A DNA stretch of 64,000 nucleotides from Stanieria cyanosphaera PCC 7437 (GCF_000317575.1 NC_019748.1:636001-700000); one strand, 5' to 3'; positions 53,630 through 62,829 are shown, counted from the first letter of the stretch. Notes: generated from the letters alone by a model not told the origin. Made by a program: numbers and translations.

Positions 53630-55972
53630 TTAATTAATTAAAAATTTTGTGAGAAATAATCCTCTATTTCCATATAGCCAAACTCCTGGACGATTTGCTG
53701 CTACTTCCCATGAGTCGTAGAGTTTATCGTTATTATTTTTATAGCTTAGAGGGCGTACAAAGGGAATGTCATCATCATCATAGTCACTTAAATCAGGGCG
53801 ACTACCTGTAACTTTAAGATGATCTTTGAAGGAATAATTAGTTACTTTTGACTGCTTCATTAAGTCTGGTGATGAACTATTTTGATCACGAATAATAATT
53901 GTTGTTTCTTCATATTCTGTTTCAATATCCTCATCAGAAAAGATTGCAATTTCTCCTTCAAAATTTTTGATGAAAATCTCGATCGCTTTTTGAAAATCTG
54001 CTTCAGAGTTGAAATTGTTTGGTTGGGAAATAGTCTGATTTAATTGAACTTGCTCATAATTTTGATTAGTTTCTAATTGAGTTAAATGATTATCCGTTAA
54101 ATCATTGTCATTTACATCAGTTTCTAATTCTGCGGAAAGAGAAGCAAAATCATTAGAATGCTCGATTTTTGGTTCAGAGATCGTAGTTGTTGAAGATAAT
54201 TGAGGTGATACTATCACTGTGGAAGAAATAATTTGTTCTGAGTGATTATCAATTACCTCCACTTTGCGACCGCTTTGCTGCTCGCTGGAAGCGAGATCGC
54301 TTTGAGAATTTTGTGTCGAGAGTTCTTTGAAATCACTATCTAAGTTTTTTTTTTCTGCTTTGGTTGAAGAATTAACTTCAAAATGAACCTTCATTTTTCT
54401 TCGACAAACTTGAGAAAAAGCGGATTCGATATTAGCTACTTTACCTTGAAGTAATTTTGACAAAGAACTAGAACTAATCGCGATCGTAACTACAGAAGCT
54501 TCAATTTTAATTAAATAACATTGCTGAATTAACAAAGCTTGAGTGGTTGGTGGTTGAATTAATTGAATCGCTTTGAACCAAATCTCTTGAGAATCTTCAG
54601 TCTGATTAATTTGATTTTCTTCAACTACATCGGTAGAAATTTCTTTACTTTTTTCTTGCAGGTGGTTATTTTCTGGTGTTGTAGAAACAACCGAAGTTGA
54701 TTTTTGAGGCGGTGTTTGAGAAGCTAAAACTTTAGTATTAGCTGGAATTTGAGTAACAGAATTTTGTTCTTTTTGATCTACTACAACTTTCTCAGTCACA
54801 GAAGTAGATTGAACTACATTAGTAGCAGGTAAAAAGTGATCATTGATCGAGGTGTTGTCGTGTGAACTTGGTTTGAGAGTTGATGATCCTTGTAATAATC
54901 CCAACAAAATTACTTCCAACCATAAACGAGGTTGAGTAGTATGTTTTAATTGAACCTCTCCTTCCTTGAGTTGCTGCTGACCCCGTAAAATTAAATTAAT
55001 TTCCCAGTTTTTCGCTTCCTGAATTAATTTTTGCCAAGTAGTCTCCTTTACTGCTACCAAATCCGAACGATGAGCAGCAGTTTTGGCAATTAATAAATTA
55101 AGATAAAAACCAGCCAAATTTTGTAGAACAATAATTGGTTCTCGTCCTCGGTCTAATAAATTACGACATTTTTGTAAAATCTGTTCAGGATTGCTTTCTC
55201 TAATTGCTTGCAATAAAGACAATAAATCTTGTTCGGGAACTGCACCTACCAAATCCCAAATCTTTTCAACGGTAATAGTTTCAGGTAATAAACTTAATTG
55301 ATCTAATAAACTTTCTGCATCTCTTAATCCACCATTAGCAATCTGAGCTACTAAAGTGAGAGCATCTTCAGTAATATCAATTGCTTCTTCTCTGGCAATA
55401 TAAGAAAGATGAGCTACCATTTCCTCCAAAGGAATGCGACGATAATCAAATCTTTGACAACGGGAAATAATAGTTGATAAAACCCTCTGCGGATCGGTTG
55501 TCGCTAAAACAAAAATTACATTACGAGGTGGTTCTTCTAAAGTCTTCAACAGCGCATTAAACGCTGCGGTACTGAGCATATGGCACTCGTCGATCACATA
55601 AACTTTATAACGACACTGAACAGGAGCAAACTGAGCGCGCTCAATAACTTCGCGGATATTATCTACTCCCGTATTACTGGCAGCATCTATCTCGATTACA
55701 TCTAAAGCTGTTCCAGTAGCGATCGCACGACAAACTTCACATTTTCCACAAGGCTGATCCGTTGGATCATCACTACTAAGACAATTGAGTGATTTAGCTA
55801 AAATACGCGCGCTAGAAGTTTTCCCTGTTCCCCTGGGACCCGTAAACAAATAAGCAGGAGCGATTTTTTTCTGATTAATCGCATTAATTAAGGTACGAGC
55901 GATCGCACTTTGTCCAACTAAGTCGGCAAATCTTTGCGGTCGATATTTGTGATGAAGAGGTTCATAAGACAT
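53630..55972 (-). CDS. dnaX: DNA polymerase III subunit gamma/tau, with repeat insertion
   Basis: Clamp-loader ATPase. 780 aa. YEPLHHKYRPQRFADLVGQS opens the AAA+ domain; Walker A FTGPRGTGKTSSARI near 45; zinc site QPCGKCEVCRAI; Walker B YVIDECHMLS; SRC motif IISRCQRFDYRR. The tau-like second half is long, acidic and poorly conserved. In it, around residue 563, DLASSEQQSGRK is encoded by a 35-bp block (54266-54300) starting GCGACC and ending GATCGC, a 27-bp in-frame insertion by the look of it. No intein interrupts the ATPase part, unlike some cyanobacterial dnaX genes. Confidence 0.95.
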   Translation of the reverse strand: MSYEPLHHKYRPQRFADLVGQSAIARTLINAINQKKIAPAYLFTGPRGTGKTSSARILAKSLNCLSSDDPTDQPCGKCEVCRAIATGTALDVIEIDAASNTGVDNIREVIERAQFAPVQCRYKVYVIDECHMLSTAAFNALLKTLEEPPRNVIFVLATTDPQRVLSTIISRCQRFDYRRIPLEEMVAHLSYIAREEAIDITEDALTLVAQIANGGLRDAESLLDQLSLLPETITVEKIWDLVGAVPEQDLLSLLQAIRESNPEQILQKCRNLLDRGREPIIVLQNLAGFYLNLLIAKTAAHRSDLVAVKETTWQKLIQEAKNWEINLILRGQQQLKEGEVQLKHTTQPRLWLEVILLGLLQGSSTLKPSSHDNTSINDHFLPATNVVQSTSVTEKVVVDQKEQNSVTQIPANTKVLASQTPPQKSTSVVSTTPENNHLQEKSKEISTDVVEENQINQTEDSQEIWFKAIQLIQPPTTQALLIQQCYLIKIEASVVTIAISSSSLSKLLQGKVANIESAFSQVCRRKMKVHFEVNSSTKAEKKNLDSDFKELSTQNSQSDLASSEQQSGRKVEVIDNHSEQIISSTVIVSPQLSSTTTISEPKIEHSNDFASLSAELETDVNDNDLTDNHLTQLETNQNYEQVQLNQTISQPNNFNSEADFQKAIEIFIKNFEGEIAIFSDEDIETEYEETTIIIRDQNSSSPDLMKQSKVTNYSFKDHLKVTGSRPDLSDYDDDDIPFVRPLSYKNNNDKLYDSWEVAANRPGVWLYGNRGLFLTKFLIN
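54266..54300. repeat. HIP1-flanked small dispersed repeat inside dnaX
   Basis: GCGACC, 23 GC-rich bases with inverted arms (CTCGCT / AGCGAG), then GATCGC: 35 bases, as at 13378-13412. It adds nine codons without breaking the frame. Confidence 0.7.
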
Positions 55973-56101
55973 AGTAGATGTAAAACTCAGTATTTATTGT
56001 CTGGGTAGTACAAAATTAAGCCTGTACAATTAAGCAAGATAAATTAGGCTAAATCTATCTTGCCACTTTCAGCCAGTATTTTTGAACTAAGGAATTGAGT
56101 T

Positions 56102-57454
56102 ATGCTTAGGCGGATTAAGCAACAATCAAATCAACAGCCAAATTCTGATTCTGCTCAAGCTAGTCCAGACTCTAATATTAACGAGACCGCTATTTTATCT
56201 GATGCAGATTATGAATTTTTATTTGGTCAACTTTTAGAAGGAGTTGCTCATGGTTGGCATCAAGGCAGAATCGCTAAGTTTTTTCAACAATTAGAGGAAC
56301 GCGGTAAACCAGAAGCTTGGATTGCCTGGTTAGAAAGATTTGGTCAAAAAACCTCTCTAGCAACCACACCTTCAATGCAGCAGTTAGGCGCGAGAATGAT
56401 TCGTTTAGGCGAATTAACTCAATCTACTCCCAGTGTGCGACAAATTGGTGCTGTTGCCAATCGAATTGGTCGACAATTATTTTACGGAAGCAATAACGAT
56501 CTAATTTGGGAATATGATGGGCCAGACTTACAAATAGCTCAGATTAAACCCCTTGAAGAAGAAGAAACCTTAATTCATTCTTCTGCATCTTTTGAAACAG
56601 AGGAAAGTATTTCAGGATCAAAGCAGGTTGTAGAAGAAATCTCTAACGTTGCTTTAGAAACAGACACTGAAAATCAATCTTTAGAAAACCTTTCTGACTC
56701 ATCTACAAGCGACCAAACTGCATCAATTTCTACAGAAGAAGATTTTGCTCCTGCTTTTAATTTAGATCAAGATTTTTCAGAGTTAGCTTCTTCCTGGAAT
56801 CATCCTTCAACCCTAACCCAATCAGAAGATGAAGTTGCTAACTTAACTTGGCAACCAAATGCAGAAGACGACCAACTATCTCAAGCGATTTCTCAACAAC
56901 TTGAGCTTACTGAGAGCGATCCCCAGACTCTTGCTAACACTTTAATTGACGACATTAATTCTGTTGAGCATCAACCTACTCTAGAGTTGGTAGAAGGTTG
57001 GTTCAATCTAGGATTAAAACAAGCTACTGCGGGAGATTTTGATGGAGCAGTAATGAGTTGGGAAAAAGCTTTAGAAATCAATCCTAATTTATCAGCAGCT
57101 TGGCACAATCGAGGAAGTGCGTTAGGACGTTTAGGAAAATATTCAGAAGCGATAGAATCTTTTGATCAAGCATTAGTTATTGACCCCAATAATTATCAAG
57201 CTTGGAACGATCGCGGTCATGCTCTTTATCAATTACAAAAATGGGAAGAAGCTGTGGCAAGTTGGGATAAAGCGATTGAAATCTTACCTGGAGATTACCA
57301 ATTCTGGTACAATCGCGGTTGTGCTTTAGAAAAATTACAACGTTCTGAAGAGTCGATTGCTAGTTATGAAAAAGCTTTAGAAATTAAGCCAGATTTTCAA
57401 GAAGCTCATTCAAGGTATATTGACTTATTGACGGATAACCCTAATATAAATTAG
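56102..57454 (+). CDS. TPR-repeat protein
   Basis: 450 aa, cytosolic by sequence. A conserved N-terminal domain (about 30-135: DADYEFLFGQLLEGVAHGWH and FFQQLEERGKPEAWIAWLER), an acidic low-complexity linker (150-290), and four C-terminal TPR units (about 300-440), e.g. SAAWHNRGSALGRLGKYSEA, YQAWNDRGHALYQLQKWEEA and FWYNRGCALEKLQRSEESIA. TPRs bind partner proteins; the partner is unknown. It sits head-to-head with dnaX, 129 bases apart. Confidence 0.85.
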   Translation: MLRRIKQQSNQQPNSDSAQASPDSNINETAILSDADYEFLFGQLLEGVAHGWHQGRIAKFFQQLEERGKPEAWIAWLERFGQKTSLATTPSMQQLGARMIRLGELTQSTPSVRQIGAVANRIGRQLFYGSNNDLIWEYDGPDLQIAQIKPLEEEETLIHSSASFETEESISGSKQVVEEISNVALETDTENQSLENLSDSSTSDQTASISTEEDFAPAFNLDQDFSELASSWNHPSTLTQSEDEVANLTWQPNAEDDQLSQAISQQLELTESDPQTLANTLIDDINSVEHQPTLELVEGWFNLGLKQATAGDFDGAVMSWEKALEINPNLSAAWHNRGSALGRLGKYSEAIESFDQALVIDPNNYQAWNDRGHALYQLQKWEEAVASWDKAIEILPGDYQFWYNRGCALEKLQRSEESIASYEKALEIKPDFQEAHSRYIDLLTDNPNIN

Positions 57455-57550
57455 CTAAGATGACGGTAACACATTAATTAGATTGGCTAACAATCAAAAA
57501 GATAGTTTATCTTAAAGACTAAATCAAAAATTATTAGGTTTTTACTCGCT

Positions 57551-57826
57551 ATGATGGAATTATCTAACAATACAACCGAAGAATTGAGAGTTCCCAGTGA
57601 AGAAAGAGTTACTCAATTAAGAAATCTAATTGATACCCTCAGAATTGCTGATGAAATCGCCAGCAAAGGCTATCTTATTAGTAGCTCTGAATTAGCCGAC
57701 TTGATGGATATTAACGCTAGTGCAGTCACTAGCCGAGGTGACCACTGGTCTTGGCGTAACTGGGTTGTTTCTAGGGTCAGAAGAGAAGGCAATCAAATTC
57801 TTTGGCAGCTAGAGCGGGTTGATTAA
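57551..57826 (+). CDS. small winged-helix-like protein
   Basis: 91 aa. After a polar start, EERVTQLRNLIDTLRIADEI is a long helix and GYLISSSELADLMDINASAV followed by TSRGDHWSWRNWVVSRVRRE resembles helix-turn-helix plus wing, with LIWQLERVD as the last strand. A DNA-binding or regulatory role is inferred only from this. It begins a tight unit with the GNAT gene (17 bases) and ruvX (21 bases). Confidence 0.65.
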   Translation: MMELSNNTTEELRVPSEERVTQLRNLIDTLRIADEIASKGYLISSSELADLMDINASAVTSRGDHWSWRNWVVSRVRREGNQILWQLERVD

Positions 57827-57843
57827 CCATTTAAGTAAGAGAC

Positions 57844-59148
57844 ATGACTTTATCTGTACCTGAAACATCTAAACCAATTATTCGTCCTCTGCAATACCGC
57901 GACTTAGAGGCGATCGATGCTTTAATTCTTCAATCTGATGAGGCTGAAACATACAGGCGGTTAGGAGCTATTGAGTTAGGAAAACAACCCATTCGTTCGT
58001 GGTACAGACTCAGAAAATTTTTCAGCCTCCTTCCTCATCCTTCTCAAAAAGGATTACGTATCTATGTGGCAGAACGAGGAGTCCCTACTCAGGGGTCGCG
58101 AGCGCAACAAATTCTTGGTTTAATTCAGGTATCGTCTTTTAATCACACTCGGAGTACTTGGCGAGTAGAGCGAATTTTACTTAATACCAATGCTTCTGAA
58201 TTAGAATTATTGAGCCAGCAAAAAGAAGTGGCTTCTCAACTAGTACGCTATTGTCTAGAAAGTATTTGGGAAGCTCGCACTTGGATTTTGGAAGTTGATA
58301 TCAACGAAAAACATCATCTAGCACTTTATCGAGAAAACGGTTTTCAGCCTTTGGCACAAATGACTTATTGGGAAATTAAACCTGAATTATTTTCCCAATT
58401 AGCAGAACTTAACGCCGATTTACCCACGCTTTTACCTGTTAGTAATGCTGATGCTCAATTAATCTATCAGTTAGATTGCATTGCTATGCCACCTCTACTT
58501 CGTCAAGTTTTTGACCGCCATATTCAAGATTTTAAAACCAACTTGTGGGAAGGTGCGGTCGCAAAACTTAAACAATGGATCGAACATAGCGAGATAGCCA
58601 AAAGATATGTCTTTGAATCTCAGCGTAAAGTAGCAATTGGACATTTTCAACTAGAGTTGTCTAAAGATGGTTCTCGTTCCCATCAAGCCAAACTAATTGT
58701 TCATCCTGCTTATACCTGGCTTTATCCTAAATTAATTAGTCAGATGGTTCAAATGGTTCAAGGATATCCTCCTCAATCTTTAGAACTAGCTTCAGGCGAC
58801 TATCAACCTGAAAGAGAAGAATATCTCAACAAAGTAGGAGCAACTCCAATTGCTAATACTTTACTGATGTCAAGATCAGTCTGGCACAAAGTTAAAGAAA
58901 GTAAACCTTTAGAAGGGTTACAGCTATCAGAAGTATTCCAAGGACTCAAACCAGCCAGAACACCAATTCCTTCGCGGATTTCTTGGTTTAAATCAAATTT
59001 ACTTCATCTTAATCAAACAGATACCAATCAAGCTACTTCCTATAACCATTCGGTTAAACCGACTAATTCCTCAGAATCTTCTGCTTCTACAGAGGAAACA
59101 CCAGCTAATGAATCTTCTAAACCACCTAATAATGGTCATCATGCTTAG
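57844..59148 (+). CDS. large GNAT-family acetyltransferase-like protein
   Basis: 434 aa. The N-terminal 180 residues form a GNAT fold: IIRPLQYRDLEAIDALILQS, ILGLIQVSSFNHTRSTWRVE, and the acceptor-end pattern VDINEKHHLALYRENGFQPL. A second, more distant unit follows (about 185-350), ending PAYTWLYPKLISQMVQMV. The last 80 residues are Ser/Thr/Asn-rich. The acetyl-CoA loop is not of the canonical RxxGxG/A form, so activity is uncertain. It lies between the small helical protein and ruvX in one operon. Confidence 0.7.
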   Translation: MTLSVPETSKPIIRPLQYRDLEAIDALILQSDEAETYRRLGAIELGKQPIRSWYRLRKFFSLLPHPSQKGLRIYVAERGVPTQGSRAQQILGLIQVSSFNHTRSTWRVERILLNTNASELELLSQQKEVASQLVRYCLESIWEARTWILEVDINEKHHLALYRENGFQPLAQMTYWEIKPELFSQLAELNADLPTLLPVSNADAQLIYQLDCIAMPPLLRQVFDRHIQDFKTNLWEGAVAKLKQWIEHSEIAKRYVFESQRKVAIGHFQLELSKDGSRSHQAKLIVHPAYTWLYPKLISQMVQMVQGYPPQSLELASGDYQPEREEYLNKVGATPIANTLLMSRSVWHKVKESKPLEGLQLSEVFQGLKPARTPIPSRISWFKSNLLHLNQTDTNQATSYNHSVKPTNSSESSASTEETPANESSKPPNNGHHA

Positions 59149-59169
59149 GTTATCAATCTTGAGTTGGTC

Positions 59170-59595
59170 ATGAAGAGAATTTTGGCTTTAGGTTTGGATG
59201 TCGGACAAAAGCGTTTGGGAATAGCAGGTTGTGATGGTACTGGTTTAATTGCTACAGCTTTAACTACAATCAAACGCAGTTCTTTTCAACAAGATGTAGC
59301 CAAACTCAAAGAAATTATTGTAGAAAGACAAGTAGAAATTCTGGTAATAGGATTGCCTTATTCGATGGATGGCAGTATTGGTTTTCAAGCCAAACAAGTG
59401 CAGAAATTTGCCCAAAGAATTAGTCAAGCATTACAATTACCAGTCGAATATGTAGATGAGCGTCTTACTTCTGTGGAAGCCGAAGCACAACTAAAAACCC
59501 AGAAGCGTTTTTCTTCTTTTCAAAAAGAATTAATCGATGCTCAAGCAGCAGCAATTATTTTGCAGCAGTGGTTAGATGAACGTCGTCAGAATTAA
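59170..59595 (+). CDS. ruvX: RuvX/YqgF-type Holliday-junction resolvase-like nuclease
   Basis: 141 aa from the ATG at 59170 (TTG at 59164 is two codons earlier). RNase-H fold with the acidic residues in place: LGLDVGQKRLGIAGCDGTG, VIGLPYSMDGSIGFQ, VEYVDERLTSVEAE and ELIDAQAAAIILQQWLDE. In other bacteria it helps process the 5' end of 16S rRNA precursors. Last gene of a three-gene unit, ending two bases before the convergent neighbour's stop. Confidence 0.92.
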   Translation: MKRILALGLDVGQKRLGIAGCDGTGLIATALTTIKRSSFQQDVAKLKEIIVERQVEILVIGLPYSMDGSIGFQAKQVQKFAQRISQALQLPVEYVDERLTSVEAEAQLKTQKRFSSFQKELIDAQAAAIILQQWLDERRQN

Positions 59596-59596
59596 T

Positions 59597-60139
59597 TTAA
59601 ATCTCATCATATTTTTGCAGTAAATTCAGCACAAAATCAGCAGCAGTACAACGAATTTTCGCTCCAGATTTGTTTAACCACCATCCCCAAGTTTGATGGG
59701 GTGAGTTCCAAATAGTTAGATGTTCTACTTCTGGCTGACTATAAAAACTCTCTGTACTTTTTCCTAATAATTCCGAACTCCAATGAGTAAAATAATCGTG
59801 ACTGAGCCGATAAATTGGAAAATCTGCGATTAGGGGAACTCCCCATCCATCGATAGCAATTAGAGCTTTAACTTTTCTTCCTTTTGATTGCCAATTTCTA
59901 GCAGCACCAATACTTCCAACTACTCCAGCACTAAAAGCAATAAACAATAAAGAATCATTTTGATTGATGTTTTTTGTTAAAAATTGCTCTAAATGCACAG
60001 GAGAATAAACAGGTATTTTGGGATAAGTAATAACTAAAATATTTGCTGCTAAAAATTTTTGATTAATAATTTTTAAATGTTGAATAAAATTATTGGTTAA
60101 ATCTGGATCATGAATACCAGAACAAATAATAATTGTCAT
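59597..60139 (-). CDS. alpha/beta-hydrolase-like protein, unknown function
   Basis: 180 aa. TIIICSGIHDPDLTNNFIQH, a FIAFSAGVVGSIGAARN segment that suits a nucleophile elbow (Ser in FSAGVVG), LIAIDGWGVPLIADFPIYRL and a His in WNSPHQTWGWWL could give a triad. The protein is short for this fold. I associate this pattern with conserved cyanobacterial hypotheticals, with no known substrate. ATG at 60139. Confidence 0.6.
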   Translation of the reverse strand: MTIIICSGIHDPDLTNNFIQHLKIINQKFLAANILVITYPKIPVYSPVHLEQFLTKNINQNDSLLFIAFSAGVVGSIGAARNWQSKGRKVKALIAIDGWGVPLIADFPIYRLSHDYFTHWSSELLGKSTESFYSQPEVEHLTIWNSPHQTWGWWLNKSGAKIRCTAADFVLNLLQKYDEI

Positions 60140-60273
60140 TTTTAACTTTACTCTTGTTGAAGTATATTGAAGCGTTAATTAAGTTTAATGTCCTCTAATT
60201 ACAATTTTTGAAGAGTATGATCACTCAATTAAAACACTTGGGAAGGATATGAAAGTTGAAGTGAGGACAACGA

Positions 60274-61143
60274 ATGATAGTGAAAAACTGTGTTTTAATA
60301 ACTAGCGTGGTTAGTTGCTTATTATTAAGTATTCATAGCGAAGTACAAGCTCAAAGTATTGATAGTTATGAGGATTACAAATTATATTGCAGTCGAGGTG
60401 CGTTTGACTATGGTTTGCAAAGTCCCGATTGCAGTCAATACAAAGATACCTACGAAAATCGTCCTCAAGAAGAGTTAAAGCAACAGGACACTAGACAAGA
60501 AGAGAACACACACAGTCAAACTAATAATAATAATAGTGAGGCTAAAACTAAAAATATAAGAGGTTATGTAGGCGGTTCTTTAGGAGCATTTTTTCCTACT
60601 AATGATCTAGATTTACTAAATTTGGATGATGATTCCGAGATTGATGAAGATATTGAAGAGGAGGACATTAACGAGAGTGATTTCGAGCTTGACTTAGATA
60701 CAGGATTTGGTGGAAGTCTTTTTTTAGGAGCTATGTTCAACAACAATGTTGGTACTGATTTAGAATTTATTTTATTTGGAGGGGGTACTGAAATAGATGA
60801 TTTAAATTATTCTGAATGGGGGATTTTCTTCAATCCTAGATTTATTCAGCCCTTATCAAAACAAAATAATGTTGCAGTTTTTTTAAGTCCTGGGCTAGGA
60901 CTATCTAAGGGTAAATTAAGTACCGAAATTAGTGATGAGCTTGCTGAAGAGTTAGGTGTTGAACAAGGTCTTGAACTTAGTGTTGCAGATGATATTAGTT
61001 TTACTCTACAAGTCAAACTTGGTTTAACCTTTAAACTAGCTGATAAATACGAGGGTTTTACTCAAGTTAGATATGTCCATCCTATAGGGGACTATACTAT
61101 TGATACTATATCACCAGAAGTAGGATTGCTAGTTAATTTCTAA
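60274..61143 (+). CDS. outer-membrane beta-barrel-like protein
   Basis: 289 aa. Signal peptide of about 26 residues (VLITSVVSCLLLSIHSEVQA), a charged linker rich in Gln/Asn/Glu (50-90), and a barrel part from about 92: GYVGGSLGAFFPTNDLDLLN, GFGGSLFLGAMFNNNVGTDL, VAVFLSPGLGLSKGKLSTE, ISFTLQVKLGLTFKLADKYE, and VGLLVNF ending with the C-terminal Phe typical of outer-membrane barrels. About eight strands are expected. A very acidic loop (DDDSEIDEDIEEEDINESDF) may bind cations. GTGAGGACA serves as ribosome-binding site. Confidence 0.78.
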   Translation: MIVKNCVLITSVVSCLLLSIHSEVQAQSIDSYEDYKLYCSRGAFDYGLQSPDCSQYKDTYENRPQEELKQQDTRQEENTHSQTNNNNSEAKTKNIRGYVGGSLGAFFPTNDLDLLNLDDDSEIDEDIEEEDINESDFELDLDTGFGGSLFLGAMFNNNVGTDLEFILFGGGTEIDDLNYSEWGIFFNPRFIQPLSKQNNVAVFLSPGLGLSKGKLSTEISDELAEELGVEQGLELSVADDISFTLQVKLGLTFKLADKYEGFTQVRYVHPIGDYTIDTISPEVGLLVNF

Positions 61144-61286
61144 AGTCTCTTACCTTCCTTTTAAGCCTATTGATCCTTATAGAGTTGATAACTTTTGAAT
61201 CCGATCATTTTAAGATTTTGACTCTCTTCAATTATTAATTTTTATACTATAGCAGCCGAATTATAGGTTAGGAAAAAGTATTTAAC

Positions 61287-61314
61287 GTAAGGGCGAATGG
61301 TCATTCGCCCTTAC
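61287..61314. repeat. 28-bp palindrome family, copy H
   Basis: GTAAGGGCGAATGG / TCATTCGCCCTTAC, arms of 12 bases around a short centre. Confidence 0.8.
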
Positions 61315-61416
61315 AAAATTTATGCGTCCTGATCTTTCCTTCGACGGCTATAATTCTTCTAAGATTTGAATCAGCTTCAAAAATTTACCAGAGAGCATTT
61401 CAGAGATTTTTAATCA

Positions 61417-61570
61417 TCATTGATCTATACGATAAATATCACTCACTGCTGTATCTTCTGGATAACCGCCTCCATTTGCTTCTCGATCTACTAGTATTCA
61501 AAGCACTGCGTATCCTTTGTCAGTATCTGCCATTCCAGGAGAAATTTGTAAAGAAGTAACCCAAGTTATT
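61417..61570 (-). pseudogene. decayed coding fragment, unknown family
   Basis: On the minus strand: ITWVTSLQISPGMADTDKGY, then AVL, an in-frame TGA, ILVDREANGGGYPEDTAV and SDIYRIDQ before a final stop. The orderly sequence on both sides of the internal stop suggests a real former gene end. I cannot name it. Confidence 0.35.
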
Positions 61571-61668
61571 TTTTTTTAGTATTTTTTAACCCTATGCCCA
61601 GGAAGGGGATGCTAGTTTAAAACTAATACTGGCTTATAAAAGCTGATTATCCCCTAAAAAAGATATAT

Positions 61669-62820
61669 ATGGTAACAACTCCTGACCACAAAAATCATCT
61701 ATCTGTAGCACAACATAATGGAAATCATGCTGCTATAAAAAGCGATCGCGTTGCAGTATTACTGATGGGATACGGTGAAGTAGAAAGTTATGAAGATTTT
61801 GCCAACTATAATGAACAGGCATTAAATCTATTAACAGCGAAATTTGCTCCCGTACCTAGCTGGATTTATCCACCTTTGGCTAAATTATTAGCTTTGTTCG
61901 ATTTACATGAATGGAGTCATCAACACAACAATTTTATTTCTCCTCATAACCAAATTTTTGAACAACAAAGACTAGGCATAGAAGAGCAATTACAGCAAAC
62001 TTGGGGAGAAAAAGTTAAAGTTTTTAAAGCTTTTAATTTTTGTGCGCCTTTCCTTCCTCAACAGGTTTTACAACAAATTCAAGAAGAAGGATTCGACAAA
62101 TTATTAATTTATCCTCTCTTAGTAGTTGATTCTATTTTTACAAGTGGAATTGCTGTAGAACAAGTCAATAAAGCTATCTCACAATTGACTACAGGTGAAG
62201 AACATTGGCTCAAAAATCTTCGTTACATACCATCGTTTTATAACCAACCAGACTACATTAAATTGCTAGCAGGAATGGTAGAAGAAAAAATTCAAACCGA
62301 ATTAATTCAAGCCCATTTACCTTCGCAAATTGGCATTATTTTAATGAATCATGGTTGTCCTCATAAAGCTAAAGGATTCACTTCTGGAATTGATGAAAGT
62401 CAAGCTTTGTATGAGTCAGTTAGAGAAGAATTAATTTATAAATATCCTCTCATTTCAGTTGGTTGGCTAAATCATGATACACCTTTAATTGAGTGGACAC
62501 AACCTAATGTTGAATTAGCAGCTAAAAATCTAATTGAATTGGGCGCAACTGCAATTATCATGATGCCGATTGGGTTTGCTACAGAAAACCACGAAACTCT
62601 TTTAGATGTAGATCATATTATTCATCATCTACAACATCGTCATTCACAAATAACTTTTGTACAAATGCCTTGTGTTAACGACAATCCAAACTTTTTAGCA
62701 ATGGCAGCAGCTTGGGCAAATCCCCAAATTGAAGCATTATTATCCGAACAAGGAGTAACTATTAATCCGCAATTAGCCATAGCTCAAGCAAATCATCATC
62801 ACCACCATCATCATCATTAA
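61669..62820 (+). CDS. ferrochelatase-like protein with C-terminal His8 tail
   Basis: 383 aa. Class II chelatase fold: VAVLLMGYGEVESYEDFANY, GIILMNHGCPHKAKGFTSGI with a candidate metal His, LISVGWLNHDTPLIEWTQPN, and IIMMPIGFATENHETLLDVD, which matches the ferrochelatase PxGFxSDHxETLxEID signature with differences. It is too divergent to be called HemH with certainty; a metal-tetrapyrrole chelatase or relative is likely. The chain ends in ANHHHHHHHH, eight genomic His codons (CAT and CAC mixed) before TAA, a natural metal-binding tail. ATG at 61669. Confidence 0.75.
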   Translation: MVTTPDHKNHLSVAQHNGNHAAIKSDRVAVLLMGYGEVESYEDFANYNEQALNLLTAKFAPVPSWIYPPLAKLLALFDLHEWSHQHNNFISPHNQIFEQQRLGIEEQLQQTWGEKVKVFKAFNFCAPFLPQQVLQQIQEEGFDKLLIYPLLVVDSIFTSGIAVEQVNKAISQLTTGEEHWLKNLRYIPSFYNQPDYIKLLAGMVEEKIQTELIQAHLPSQIGIILMNHGCPHKAKGFTSGIDESQALYESVREELIYKYPLISVGWLNHDTPLIEWTQPNVELAAKNLIELGATAIIMMPIGFATENHETLLDVDHIIHHLQHRHSQITFVQMPCVNDNPNFLAMAAAWANPQIEALLSEQGVTINPQLAIAQANHHHHHHHH

Positions 62821-62829
62821 ACTGCTTGA

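Larger units (their letters stand above)
61144..61668. other. intergenic region with a palindrome and a decayed gene
   Basis: About 525 bases. It contains palindrome H at 61287-61314 and a broken minus-strand frame at 61417-61570. The remainder shows no gene or known site. Confidence 0.5.
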
